Positions 26,451 to 39,672 are shown, numbered from the stretch's first letter. The stretch is DNA of 64,000 nt from Triops longicaudatus (GCA_022885665.1 JAGQDJ010000248.1:62001-126000), one strand, 5' to 3'. Numbers and translations are program-made. Notes: generated by a model not told the origin, from the letters alone.

Positions 26451-27836
26451 CTACATGGAAGGAATAGGCCACCAAGAATCTAAGAGTAAATTGCCAGATT
26501 CTGGTGAAGAATAACTTCCTGCTCCTGTGGGGTCCAACTCTCCGCTAGAGTTTGGATCTTCATTTTGTTTCTCTTTGGTATGGTACAACAATGAGTTTTC
26601 TTGTTGAGGCTGTAGCATGAAATTTAAAGCTTTGCCAGGGAAGGCCCTCGTAAGACTGGGTAAGGTCTGCGCAGGGGCGAAGAGGTGCTGTGATGGGGGT
26701 GAAGAGTTGAGGACGTGAGTTTTGCGCTCGGTGGGCGTCATAGGGTGAGCGGACGGGCTCTGTAACGCGTACTCCACTTGTTGTTGCTCGATGCTGGTGC
26801 TACCGTGCATGTGCTGGTCAGAATTGACGTCCACGAAGGTAAAAGCATGATGGTAGAGTGCAGGGTCGTCGTTGTTGTTTTCGACTTTGATGCGGTGGGC
26901 CAGGGAACGAGGGGAAATGTTTTCGTCATCGCAGCCGAAATTGTCTTCGTTGAATTCCGAGGAAGTATCGATCAATTCTTCCGTAGAAGATTCGCCGTGG
27001 TAAAGGTGTTGGGCGTTTAACCCTTCTGAGGAATGGAATAACCCTCCCTTGAGGGCACTTGGACTCCCGCATTGCGACATCCATTCCGATTTTATCCCTG
27101 GCGATGAATTAGAGGGCGTGCTGCTGGGTTCGGTGTTCTCCGGATCGGTGTCGGCTAAAATTTGTTCCAAGCTTCGGATGTACTCGACCGCACAGCGGAG
27201 TGTATCAACTTTGCTAATCTTGTTCTTCTTGCCACCGTGGGATGTGGGGCTGCTGGTACCCGACTCGCTGGCCATGGATAGGAGAACTTGCAAGGGAATG
27301 TGTTGGCGCAAAGCAGCGAAGCCGTTGTTGACTTGCTTCACGCGGTTACGCTCCCGCGCGTTACGCCGTGCTACTGACGCGGGTGGCGGGTGACCACCAA
27401 TACCCGACCTCGAGCCTTTGCGACCAGTAGTACATCCCATTAAATCCAACTCTGGTACTGGATTACTACTCGTCATATTCTTTCCACGGGATTTGGTACC
27501 ACTGGCTCTTTTAGTATTCCTAGCGCTGCTCAACAAGGAAGGTTCAGGTCCCTTGGAAAGACTCGACACGAGCATATTGCTTGATGATATGGTACTATCC
27601 GGCAATACCGGGTTACGTTGCAGCAACGCTTTGGCCTGCATGATGTGTACTGGCGAATTGACGTTTGAAGCTGAGAGCGAGGATTTCCGGTTTTGGTTGT
27701 TGGCCGTCACCAAGGAAGGTTGTAGGATTGAAGACACTGAGGAAGTCTTGCCATAAGGTGGATTGTTGCCCAATACTGGTATGATGGTAACCGAAGCTGT
27801 GGGTGACACCAAACCGATCTTGTGATTATGACTCAT
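26451..27836 (-). CDS. Achaete-scute homologue, proneural bHLH transcription factor
   Basis: Intronless gene for a 461-residue class A bHLH factor. Family members heterodimerise with an E-protein such as Daughterless, bind E-boxes in the nucleus and promote neural precursor fate. The bHLH spans about residues 154-228. The basic region RRNARERNRVKQVN is followed by helix 1 (GFAALRQHIP), a long serine/glycine-rich loop and helix 2 (ISKVDTLRCAVEYIRSLEQIL). The KVDTLR and AVEYIRSL segments are diagnostic of achaete-scute. The last residues (SSPESGNLLLDSWW) resemble the conserved C-terminal motif of the family. An acidic ELIDTSSEFNEDNFGCDDE segment lies downstream of the bHLH. The start is the ATG at 27836: an in-frame TAG is seven codons further upstream, and the preceding GTG is not a plausible start. 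At 461 residues it is longer than achaete or scute and near asense in size, but the LRQHIP helix favours the achaete/scute type. Confidence 0.96.
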   Translation of the reverse strand: MSHNHKIGLVSPTASVTIIPVLGNNPPYGKTSSVSSILQPSLVTANNQNRKSSLSASNVNSPVHIMQAKALLQRNPVLPDSTISSSNMLVSSLSKGPEPSLLSSARNTKRASGTKSRGKNMTSSNPVPELDLMGCTTGRKGSRSGIGGHPPPASVARRNARERNRVKQVNNGFAALRQHIPLQVLLSMASESGTSSPTSHGGKKNKISKVDTLRCAVEYIRSLEQILADTDPENTEPSSTPSNSSPGIKSEWMSQCGSPSALKGGLFHSSEGLNAQHLYHGESSTEELIDTSSEFNEDNFGCDDENISPRSLAHRIKVENNNDDPALYHHAFTFVDVNSDQHMHGSTSIEQQQVEYALQSPSAHPMTPTERKTHVLNSSPPSQHLFAPAQTLPSLTRAFPGKALNFMLQPQQENSLLYHTKEKQNEDPNSSGELDPTGAGSYSSPESGNLLLDSWWPIPSM

Positions 27837-28030
27837 CACTGCGTCAGAAAGGTGCTACTGGGACACACGTTGCAAAATGTAAGAAATCGTGAATAGTGTT
27901 CAAGTCGGCGTCGCGCACCGACAGAAGAGACGTTTGGTAGGTTTGAATGTCAACGCAGGACTGTCCGTGATGGAATTGGAAGTAAGAATCTAACAGGGTC
28001 GACCTGAATGCTGACCCCTAACTACCAATG

Positions 28031-28038
28031 CCAGCTGC
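28031..28038 (-). promoter_or_regulatory. Candidate proneural E-box upstream of the bHLH gene
   Basis: On the minus strand this reads GCAGCTGG, matching the achaete/scute site consensus GCAGSTGK. It lies about 195 bp upstream of the ATG at 27836, so autoregulation is possible. Such 8-mers occur by chance elsewhere in the window, so the inference rests on position. Confidence 0.3.
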
Positions 28039-28039
28039 C

Positions 28040-28640
28040 TATACATCTCTCACCCTAGCAATTCTCATGCATGCAAAGGGGAGCCCTGTATCCACACTTA
28101 TCAAGGATCACAACCCCCCTACCATACCACCTCCCTTTTTACCTTCCATTCCTTTGGCCGTTATACAAAAGATAACCCCCCACTTTTCAAACCCCCTCCC
28201 CCTATTCCCGCCATAGCCCATCGTCCTGTCTTTCTCTACGGTACACAAAAGCCCGGGACGCCCATAGACGCTTTAGACGCTGTTAACCTACCCTCGGGGC
28301 AAGGAGGAATTTTTTGGCGCGTTCGACAATCCTTCTAGCTGTATGGGTCGAGCACAGTGAAGTGTCCAAGTTTAGATGAGTGTCTGTTCCATGAAGTCGA
28401 CCATAACGTAAAAGCGTCGTTAGTTGATCAATATTCCTTATACTCAACGCATAATTCCTAAAATGGTTTCTTGAAGTTTATCATGCGTAGCACTCAACGG
28501 TCACAACGCTCGACGGTGTTGCTTTGAGTTGTAGCGTGATTGCTTCAAATTATGGTATTTTTGTACTTCAAAATTAAAATGCAGATCACGGTGGAAACTG
28601 AACTGGTGGGAAGTAGACTTGACATGAAATTACATATGTG
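28040..28640. other. Upstream region of the bHLH gene, C-rich then AT-rich
   Basis: 5' flank of the bHLH gene. It has C-rich stretches at 28110-28210 and no TATA box I could defend. No exon. Confidence 0.4.
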
Positions 28641-28643
28641 GAA

Positions 28644-28815
28644 AATGCACGCTAAGTACTCTCGAACTAAGTCGACTTTAAGTCGGGTCAAGTCCAGTTG
28701 ACTAGATTTCTACATTGACGCAAACGGCCTTTCCAAGTAATCATCCATCGTAGTTCTCTAACTCGTCCCGAGTAATCATTCAACTCGTTTTGGCCTGAAC
28801 TTGACTCGTGCACTG
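28644..28815. repeat. Degenerate inverted repeat, possibly an old MITE
   Basis: The left end (ATGCACGCTAAGTACTC) and the reverse complement of the right end (CAGTGCACGAGTCAAGTTC) share a TGCACG...AAGT pattern. The interior has repeated ACTCGT and AGTAATCAT words. I found no clean target duplication, only a shared TGTGG on both sides. Confidence 0.3.
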
Positions 28816-31800
28816 TGGCTGCAGGTAAGTGGTTGAAAATATAAGATTGATAGTGTTATAATTGTAGAAATAACAACAGAATTGACAAATGGTGATTTAA
28901 ACTTACTTTAATTTTCTAAACAACAACTTAAAATTCAACTCTAGAAATGTCTTTATTACATTCAATTCAAGAAAAAACAAGGGTTCTTTAATGTAAATCA
29001 ATGGATATTGTGTGTTTATCAACGTGAAAACTTGAAGGCTCTAAGTGCGATGGTTGGGTCATGTGGCACGCCCTTTTGTCGTTAGTCCACTTTTCGCGGT
29101 AACGACTCAATAAATTCTCCTGAACTTTTCCCAAAACATGAAACTCAGCTTGTATTTTTTCATTTACTGTGCCATTTTAAAACACGGAATGCATGAATAA
29201 AAATATCACCCGAAACTCGTGATGTCACTGAATAAAAGTATTTGATATTTAACTGATGTTTCGGCAAAATCATACGATCATAGACAAAATTAGTGGATGG
29301 ATAAAAGCGAGTGGTGAAGGGGGTTATAAGAAGGTAGTGGGAAGTGGGAGGGGGCAAAAAAACTTTTGCGTACCGGTGGATTTGAATTGGGGGGGATTTG
29401 AATGCCTGTAGCCTAAATGCGCGTGGCACCGTCCACTGCGTTATATCAAATGATACAGAGGGTGAATAGTGCCTGGTCAGGGAGTAGCCGGGGTTTCTTC
29501 CTTTTTGATGGCGGGTGAAGACTACGGTCGAAGGGTGGGAGTTGCCCGTTTCGTCGCGTGTCAGAAGCGTGGCCAAAGACCTTTTCACTCAGTTCGCTTT
29601 TTCCTCCTTTTACTACCAGCTCCGCCAAGCTATACAACACAACGAACTCGATCTAACCGACAGCAGCTGTGGCAGATGCGCACGTCTTTCTCTCTACGCG
29701 ACGCCGGACCCTTCATTACAATTCTAATGTGGGGACAAAATACACCTTGGGCTGGATAACGGATTTCCTATGCACGTGGATCTAGTCCCCCCCACCTATT
29801 AATGACGACGGTGTTACACACATGTAAGACGAGCGTACGATGACATGTGAGACAGCAAGAAAATATCAACGCGTGCAATTTGACGTCACCAACAGACGTC
29901 CTTTGGTTTGTTTTCAAATACCGCCACGTTCAAAAGGGTAACTTGATTGCCCATTCAAATCAAGAATTTGGCCAGTTGTGCCTGCGCTTTTTGAGTTGAT
30001 GAACGGGCATTATGCAACGGTCCTGTTTAAAATCAGCGACTTAACTATTTTTTTCCTTTTGCAAGTTGACCTCTCGTTAGTACCTTAATTTATTTGTGTT
30101 TGTTCCGCTTATTGTATTTTTTATATAAAACAGACATTAAAATAATATTCATACTATGATTTTCCTTCTATATTTTTCGCTCATTTTGTAATTATTTTTC
30201 TACAATGACTCTTGGAGACCCTCACGAAAATTTTACCTTTCTTGCGTCTAGATCTTTCTCGTTTCGCGCTAAAGCGCAAAGGGAACTTTTTCGTATTTAA
30301 TTCAAAACATGCGAAAAGTAATCAAAACTACACAAAACACTCCTTCAAAGCCTGGGTACTGTAAAAGCTAGTGAGCTAAAGATAAACCAAGTTCGCGTAG
30401 TTAGAATCATCAAAATGTCCACTTTACATCACAAACAACTAAGTAAAACTGCGAAAACAAGCTTTAGTGTTCGCCGTTATTCGGGGATACATGTACGTGA
30501 CATTGTATTTACAGCTCCTAGATTAGGGAGGTATTAAGTACTTGCTAAACGATCACTCCGATTAGAGGTCGATCCTTCTTAATGGATCTGTGCGCGTCTA
30601 TTTCCTTTTAACAAACCTTTCCACTTGGTCTAATCAGTCTGGTCCTCTGGTCCTTGTAACGCATCGTTTCGTCTGACAATATCTAAACTCAGAGCTAAGC
30701 ACTCTAATAGGTAGGAATTTATCTATTTTGTTTGAATTTTGAAGGAGTGGTTGTTTTTCCAAGAATTACGCCCAGTTTAGATGTTACTTAAAGATCCCGC
30801 CAAACATTCCTATCTTTAGTTTCGTTTATACTTAAACATTACCAGAGGCAAATTAGCAAAACTTGAACACGATCTTTTCCGGGCCACTAAACTTCTTTTT
30901 GCTATTTTGAGAAAAAAAAGGAAGAGATAAGAATCAAGTGTTGGCTCGGACGCTTGTAAAATGCTAAAAACTTGCTTAACGTATACTGTACTGTGCCTTT
31001 TAACACATTTCCAAGTGACTCGCGAAAGGGTAAAAACCGCCCTGATAGCAAGCGATCATGATAAACATCTCGCAACTTCCCACCAAACCCGGGGCTGGTC
31101 AGAAAATTTCGCTCTGCCTGGCCCTTTTTTTAAGTCAAGGGTCGCGCAAACTATACCCAAAAAATGAACAAGTCTGTCTTGTCACCTGCGCGGGCGACAA
31201 GCGACAAGCTGGCGGAACAAACTTCCGCAATGTTAAAAAAATACAGGACTAAAATGGAGTTGTAGAGCACAATTTTTGCTGACCAAAAACAAAATGAGTA
31301 GATCTTCGTTTTTTTCTACAAGGGGCCCCGAACCTGGACAAAAACCAAGTCCCATGTAGGGTAACCCGAAAAGGAGGAGTGTCTGGTTCAATTAAGCCTG
31401 GCACCATTCCTGCGTTTACAACTCAAGTCTTTGAGTTCTTCGTTAAATAGTCGGATTTCTGTCGTCAAGCCTCGGTTGGAATGAGAAAAAAAACGGGACA
31501 CATGCAGTACGTGACATCTTTATAGGCAAACACGGCATGTAATCTGCAACTTGTATTGCTTCGGTGACGCAGAACAATTTTTCGTTGCACAACGTGGTAA
31601 GAATTTCCGTTTTGCATGCTATTTCTTTCCGAACATCTAAATATTACAGCAAAACTAATGTTTCTTTTTGTAGCTTTTTTTTTGTTTTAAGACAACCTGT
31701 GTCGTTGCGGAACACATTATCGTCTTCCGCTTCCGCAACAAATGAGACTGTTTACATTCGTGAAATAGGTTGCAATCCATGAATCTGTTATTTTAAGCAT

Positions 31801-34800
31801 GCGTGTCGATTATATAAAGATACAAAAATGATTGTTGATTAAATGAGGTTCTCTATTTTCATGTGTGCGACATAAAACATTAGTGCATTTATTATAAAAT
31901 ATAAGTCATCCCTGTCCATTCTCAGATAAAACTGATGGGCTATCCAGTAAAAGCTAGGCAAGATACAACTCAAGTAAAGGGTTGAACTAAAATTCAGTTC
32001 AATTGAACCCATAAGAATTTAAGTTAATTCAACTTAAACCAAGGTTTTCATTTTCTATTCGATTTCATTTTATGAGGAAACAAATTAAATTGTCTAAAAA
32101 TGACTCACAAAGAACTTAATCGAATATATTACCCGAAAGCTTTCATATTTTTGCCATTTTGCACCTTACATAAAAAAATTATACGAATCGTACTATTATT
32201 TGCCTCCTGCAAAGTAAATGATACCTGTTAAAAGGCATAAACTCGTACAAACTGAAAAAAAGGGTTTTATTTGATGTTCACCAAATTAGACTTGTAAAGC
32301 GCATAAAACTTAATTAGAATTATTTGAATTCAAAATACAATTTAGAAATAGAATACACTGCACATTTTTGCTTGAGAAGTACGCACATGAAAGGATTTAT
32401 TTTTGTAGGTAAAATACACTACTAGGAAATTAAAATTAACTTGTATTTCCCTAAAAAAATCCTTAAAATATTTAATTACTGAATGTACACCTGCTGCAGT
32501 TGCCTATTTAACATTGCGTTACAGCTTGCTGCAGCACTGTATGGTCACCGTCAAAGAATATTGCATACGAATCACATAAAAGCAGATTGTTTTTGTATTC
32601 CGATACATTAAAATAGTTCCAGAAACTGTCTTTCTTCTTTGTCTTTTGTCAGATCTGGGTGGAATTATTAACCTGTGTGGTCAAAGTATTGTACTTACGC
32701 AACACCTTCGAGAAGTTTGCACCCTGTCTAATTTGCACGTAGAATTTATTAACAGCAGTAGGTAAAATATGCAGGGATGTCCCGTTAGGAAAGTGTCAGG
32801 TTGTAGGAAATGGATATGTCTATTTTTTTTTTGGAAAAGTAAGTATTACAGTTAGCTTTTCAAATATTTGGAACCCTGGTGAGCTGAATAACCTGAAATT
32901 ATTATCTTAGTACTACTTTAAGTGTAAATACGCGAAAAAGGAACTTCTTTAGGAGATACACACATGCAGCAGGTCTACTGCTAAAAAAAAGCTAGAACTG
33001 ACCGCGGCGGATGTTACCTTTAAGTCAGCAACCTAAAACCTAAAACTTCGGATCATTTTGGTATTTGACAACGGGGCGACAAGCGGCATGGGTGAATCGT
33101 TTGCAGGTGCATGAAAGTTGTGGCACATGCCACTACAGTACAGGTACTCGATAGTACTTTTAAGCTAGTCTTAAAACCTTTAGCGAGAATATATGTGTGG
33201 TATAAGACTATTTTCTTTTCAAGTAGTGGTGAACGGCCAACTGATGCGGGAGATATGAACGCACGGGCTTTTTACATGTATTAGCAAACCTGACTCGAGG
33301 CATTTGGGAACACAAGGTTTGTTCGATTAATGAAAAACTTACTAAACAAGTGAACTATTGGTGCATTCAACCTTCCTTGTCACAACACTGTACAGAGCAT
33401 TTTAGAGACCTTTTATCACTAATCTGAGGAAAGAAAGAGGCATTAGGGCAAGAACATAGACGGCGACGTTTAAATCTTTATTATTTTTTAATCAGTAAGG
33501 TCAAACATAAAATTAATAATAAACGTATAAACTACTTGGATGAAAATTTGTGAGAGAAATACCTTATTGTCACTTAATCCTCATAGTTAATTAAAGAAAA
33601 TTGGTGATCAACTTTTAAAACACAAACCGTCTTGTCATTGAATGTGTGCGAGATTTATCAGAGATTTTGCTTCAGCGCCCATTTTTTGGTACTTTTCAAG
33701 CAACACGTGTAGTGTTTTCTACTGTAAGAGAAGGTAATTTTCTTTTTTACCGCCCATAAAATCAATGTGTAATCTATCATTTCAGTCAATACATTTACTT
33801 TTGTGTTATTATATGACAGCTACAATACGAGCAACACGAAATTCACTATTATTTGCGAAGGTACTACCCTTATATTCAAATGGACGTTAAATTTTCATGA
33901 TTTTGTTTCAGATACATAAAAAACATTGCAATCTTTCAAACATCTCGAAGATCGTTCAGTCTGTAATTAAGATGTGATAAATTCTTAATTATATTGGTTT
34001 TTCAGTCGTCTGTAAGCTTCAACATCAAAATTGGTACGAAAAGTACCCCACGGTCAAGTAGGATTAAAAACTATCCAACAGACGAATTTACTTTGTTCCT
34101 AGAGGTAGTATTTACGAACGAAAGCTGACTGAAAGCTGAGTTGTTAGGGGATTTATGGCCTCTGAGGAATTCCGAGTGATTTAAAACTCAAAACTGGTAT
34201 TTTCTACTCATGTTCCAACGCAAGAAACCGTAATTCAGCAAAAATGAAAAGTCGCAAGAATGAAAGTGTGTGTCTTATTCACTAGTTTACTTGGTGAACT
34301 TCATTGCCTGCTTATTTGTGCTAGAACTAATCAATCCTCATCCATCACATTTCGGTAAATACAATTACATAATCACAGTGAGTGGTCGTCTTGGGGAGTT
34401 TTATGACAAGCGGACCGTTCGACCTTCTCAACAGGAAGCAAAAACCCCTTCAACAATGGCAACTTGTAACCATCCTTCTTCTTTCTGCCTCCCAAAGCTT
34501 CATCAAGGAGCTCCTTAAGCCTGATAACATGTATTATGCCACCTTTCCATCAAACTTGAAACTCCACACACGAAATCCCATGACGTGCCATACAATGTCG
34601 ACGTCCTACCAGCGACTATTATCTTCGGTTGAACGTTTCAACTTCGGAAACGACGTCCGGATGGAAACCCTTACATGTCTCTGAAAATCATGCATTGTAT
34701 CAATCTTTCGCAATTTTAAAGAATGTTAAAAACCTTTTGAGATAGGAATACAAGAAATTCCTTTAGCAATCGACATTTCAATTATCTTTTATCATTTCCC

Positions 34801-37800
34801 TTTCTAAGAAATTCAGAGATTATGGAATTCTTCCCTGTTAACAAACTGTTACCTTGTTGATAATGAACGTTCTCAAAAACTAAAAAAAAATGTATAAAAG
34901 CAAACCGAAACTTTTTCTTTGAAAAAATAATAAAAATTAGAATTATGGAAAAAAGAGGTTACTTTACGAGCCAAAGAAGCGTATTTTTATTTTCGCCACG
35001 GCTCGGAGACCAAGCTTGACTAATCGTAGAAGGATTGGTAAAGTTAATGTAACTAACTACGTGCGTGGGTTGGTACTTTCCTACTGGACTTGGTCCGAAG
35101 GAAGAAGTAAGTATAGTAACGAAAACGAAGGAAAGGCCTAGGGTCAAAAGTCACCTTGCTTTGCCTCCGCCCAAGACATACGATTTTCTGTTTTTAAACC
35201 TCGAACCTCCTTGGAAGACGGAAGATACCCAAATGTACTTGTTGCAGTGGCGAAATAGTTTCGTGTGGATGCACATGGCTGCCACAAAACAGCGGTCCCT
35301 TCCTTTGGCTTTCTTGATTATTACCCTTTCTTATTGCAGCAAAGTCTATTTTCTTGTTCTTCTTCTACCGTGTGGTTGTTGTTTTTTTCACCTTCTATTC
35401 TACCTTTTGTTTACTACGTTTCGTAGGCGTCTCGCACCAAATAAACAAAACCTACCCTTTCTCAACAATTTTCATACTTCATTCCTAACTGCGCAAACCC
35501 TGGCTTGAATTTGACTTTCTAATTATCATGTTGTGTTAACACGTGCTGTATTATTGCTTAAAATAGTCCGAAACCTCACGGCGCGAGTTTTCACTGTTTA
35601 TTCTTCTAATTTGTTTGACACAAGTCTAGACAATGAAAGTGAAACAGGTTGAGCGTAAATTCGAAATGACAAGCTGAAAGCTCATGTTGAAGGTATTATT
35701 TCTCCACTTATAGTTGATGGCTAGTGCAGAAGTGAAAATTGTTATACATGTATGTGTTAACTTTGGAGTCCGTTAGAAACGTAACCTAAAATATTTTTTT
35801 TATTGATCTTCACCAACGTAGGCCAAAGCCGATTGCTGGGTCTTTTGTCTTCCAGGCGTTTGACAAGTCACTGAACTGCTTTTAAACTACACAAGGGACA
35901 AAACTTGCATTTTGCTCTTGAGGGGGGTTGGGGTGGGGGGGGAGGAAATGTTAAGTTGGGATAAATGGGTCTTAGTAGCGTTCACTACACGATCGTTCAC
36001 CAGTGTCACTATCTACACATTGAAACTGCTTTGACCATAAAACGCGTAAAAGCAGGAAAAACTTTTGGGTCTGTTACAATGATTTGTGCGTTGAAATAAA
36101 CCTAAAATAGTTGAAAAGCCAATAAAAAGTAGAACTCTACTTTATTTCTTATGCTAGGCTTCAATTCAGCTAATTTTTTTTGGGGGGGAAAAAAATCATT
36201 TAGATTACATTCATATAATCGGGATTTTCAAATAATGAGAGTTCTCGCTAACCAGAGTTGTATTGTGGAGTAATCCTGGAAACCACTTCCGATGGCGCAA
36301 ATACCTTCTTTTTCTTTCATGGCATAATAATGGCCACAATCCAACCCAAGACAGTTTTAGTGGAGCAACGGCGCGTGGCTGGGGCACGACGTCCTGTGGC
36401 GAGCGTCTTGGCGCGGGCGTCGAAGCTATTTTATTTTTTTCCTAAACTTTTTTCTTCTTCTGGCTGCTTTTCTCTTCGTGATTACGATTATTCTTGCCAC
36501 GCTGGAATGACTAGCCTTAAGCTTAAGGAAGCTAATGACCCTGTCAAGATTATTCTACTACAGTAAGCTCAAATGCCTTCAAGAAAAAAATCCTAAAAAA
36601 CGGCGCGGATCCTTTTGTTGGCACGCGTCAGCGGCTATGGCGTGTAGCATCTATCATATGTTCAAAATGAAAAATTTTAAAAATTTTACGATTGTACCAT
36701 AAAATAAACTTTTCCTATTAATCCCTTCGTATACCCGCGGTTGAATTGGCCTTTGGATAGGTTCATACTTTCACTACTGTTTTAAATGTACTAATCAGTA
36801 ATCGTGAGATTCAACTTCTTTAAACTCGAAAGGAAAAATCTACATTCGCGAGGTTCCGTCCTGCTTGATGGAGTCGTGAAAAAAGTTTTATAATTTCAGA
36901 CCACGAAGTTGGGACGAAATGAAAGATTGCAATCGCGTGACTCTTTTTCTTTTCTACACTGTGGTTTAACCTTAAATTTCTTTAAATAACACATCGTTAA
37001 CCAAAACTCGCTCCACTGTAACGTGTTGAGAAGTAGACGCTCACGTTTCATCGCTTAGAAGTAACTTTTACGTCAAATCTTTATTCGGTAAACGTCATGC
37101 AAAAATGGTTGATACTATATGAGGGAAACTTTCCGTCTTAATGTTTTGCTAACCTTTCGTCATTTCGTTTTTTTTTTTCTCGTTTTTTCTCTAAGCGGAC
37201 AGCCTTTGGCACGCGTACGAGTGTGGGTAAGCTTTTAAGGCCAGTAGTGAAAAAGAGTGGCCGGGGAAGTTTTTCATACACTTAAGAAGGCGGCACCTGC
37301 CACTTTGCTACTTGGGCTATGACAGTTTGGGGTTTATAAAACTTAATATTCATGAAATGCTAATAAGGCGTTCTTGCGGCACGCGTTCCTCGAGAAGGAG
37401 ACGTGTTTTATCCAGATATAGTAAAGTTAACACGAGAAATCTCGAATTACTATTAACCTGTTTGCCTTGTACCCTTTCCTCCCCTCAGCAACTCCTCCTC
37501 GTCTCCTACCCACCCCATAACCCTGACAAAAACCAACAGAGCCGCAAACATGGTTCAAGTTGGACGTTTGCTTTACCAACGGTTTGTTTGGTTGACGTTG
37601 TCCTTTAAAAATTCCGTGTTAAGACGAACCTTTCGCACGTTTGTCAAACGCAGATCGAGAAAAGTTCTTGAACAGTAGCTAATCGAATTCACTTGCACGG
37701 GTATAATTAACCCGATTGACGAACATGTACACTGGCTGCATGAAACCCTGCAATTAACAAATTTGGCGAAATATTAAGCTGCTAAATATTAAGTATTTGT

Positions 37801-39607
37801 CGCACAAAGTGTGGACTCTGCAATACAATGTGTCGATTCGCTTGAACGTGAGTTGGATGGATGTGAGTCTCGGGCTGCACCGAGCTTTAAACAAAGAGAG
37901 CAGTTAATAACGCGCATTTTTCCCGAGAAAACAGACGTTTTTAGATAACAATTCTTGTTACCCGAGCTGTTTCACGTGGAAATTTGCTACCCGCTCTTCG
38001 TTTAATAAAACCTATCTTGAAACAACAATAAAAAGAATATGTTTTCAACTTGTTTGCTTTACAGACTAGCGACGTCGCAATTGTGATGTGCTGTTGTCTA
38101 CGACAGTTCTACTACATTGTTTGGATACTATATTTTTAACCTTGGTAAAGAAATGATTTTGTATTGATACAAAAGACACTCAGTCGGCTCTCCAATAGGT
38201 CTTACTCCACAGTCGGGTTCCTTGTCGTACTACTGGAGGCGTTATGGAGATGCTACTAGGTCTGTTGGTTTCTTAATTTTAGTTTATGTACACGATGAAA
38301 TAGCTATTCTTACCACATTTGTTGTGTTCTTTTTTTTGTGTGTGTGTGCATTTTTTCCTACCATTTCTTCCCGCTTGCATTGTTCACGCGTTTTCAAATT
38401 TTTATGGCACATTGTTTTGAAGTTAGTCGTCATAGATTTAATAATTAGATCAGGTGAAAAAAATAGGTGAAATTTAGTTTAGGTGAAAAAAAGCCTACGA
38501 TAAGTAGCAATATATACAGATTCAGCATAGTTATAGTATAGTGCTTCTCTAGAGGGGTCTCTTCAACCGTTTTGTAATGACCTTACAAAATTCAGTGCAT
38601 TTGATTGTTGATAATTTGGTCATTCATGATTCAGTGCTGCAGGGAATTTAGTTACAATCATAAGTCGCCCAACAACAATGTTTTCCGACATTCAGACAAC
38701 ACAGCGTGACTGACGGACAATTAGAATGTTTAACTTGTCGTTACAAACTTTATTTGTTGAAAAAACAGCGTGGACAAAGGGTTAGCTAGTAATGTAATGT
38801 TGTACATGTTTCCGTGGTACGAGATTCTGAGCCTATAGGCTACGCAAGAAGGACGTTAGGTACGCAGCTCACGCAACTAACGCGCAGTTTGAAGGGGGGC
38901 ATTCTTTTGCGCCTCGTTTTCTATTTTTCTTTTTCTTGTCGCTAATGTTAAACTTTGCCGAACCTAATAACATACATGCTATAATACTCTCTCTCGACGA
39001 CTGCATTTTGCATTTGTTTATTAACGCCCTGGTTATGCATAACAATCAAAAACAGCAGCAAAACCAATTCACATGTGAAAAGCAAGTACGAAGAAAAAGA
39101 CGGCAGGATTGGAAGTCCTAACGGTTGATGATTTATATTTTTTCAAGTATATGACTATGCAGTTTATTGGTAACAATGCAAAAAGCACAGCACTGTCTAA
39201 TAGGGAGGGGTATTTAATTATGTTAAGCATTAATTCAGTTTGACCCTTGCGGAGACTTAGAAGGCAACGCTTCGAAACCCCCTTTTTAGCTACCTGTAGA
39301 GTGGCATAGCTTAACGTGTGTGTTGAATGTGCGTGTTAACTCAAACTAGGTAGACTTTTCTGGGACTTTGTTATGTAAATTATGACGTTTCCAAGCCTAT
39401 AAATTCCTTTATTTGCTCCGACAACCAGCGTGTTGCATTGTGAGCCTATCGCGTAACAAACTTGACAGCAAAAGTCGTTTATTTATGGCGGGAGAGCAGT
39501 CTATCAAGTAATCTTTCGTTCGCAAACATAAAAGAGACGTTTAAACATCTCCCAAAGCAACACGTCTAAACTGCTTGACTTACAGCAAAGAAAACGACTT
39601 CTACGAG
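28816..39607. other. About 11 kb of gene-poor AT-rich DNA
   Basis: No recognised exon or RNA gene. Short ORFs at 29160-29588 (minus) and 35065-35508 (plus) show no family resemblance. There is a perfect CRE octamer, TGACGTCA, at 29881-29888 and a palindrome-rich stretch at 31976-32040 including GTTCAATTGAAC (31997-32008). G-runs lie at 35920-35945. Confidence 0.5.
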
Positions 39608-39672
39608 ATGCGTGTTTCTGTTGTCAAGTGTTTAGATCAGGTGTCCCTCAAGGTGAAAAACGGCAAGACACA
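39608..39672 (+). CDS. Candidate first coding exon, 21 codons plus 2 nt
   Basis: The ATG at 39608 (G at -3) opens MRVSVVKCLDQVSLKVKNGKT and reaches a strong donor, ACACA|GTAAGT, at 39673 in phase 2. The peptide has a plausible beta-strand character, but I recognise no protein. I found no matching downstream exon. The short length makes chance quite possible. Confidence 0.2.

Noticed and set aside
27049..27756. Plus-strand ORFs of 112-114 codons opposite the bHLH gene
   Set aside because: They are antisense shadows of the bHLH coding sequence.
29881..29888. Second perfect CRE octamer
   Set aside because: It lies in gene-poor DNA about 2 kb from the bHLH start with no supporting context. Probably chance.
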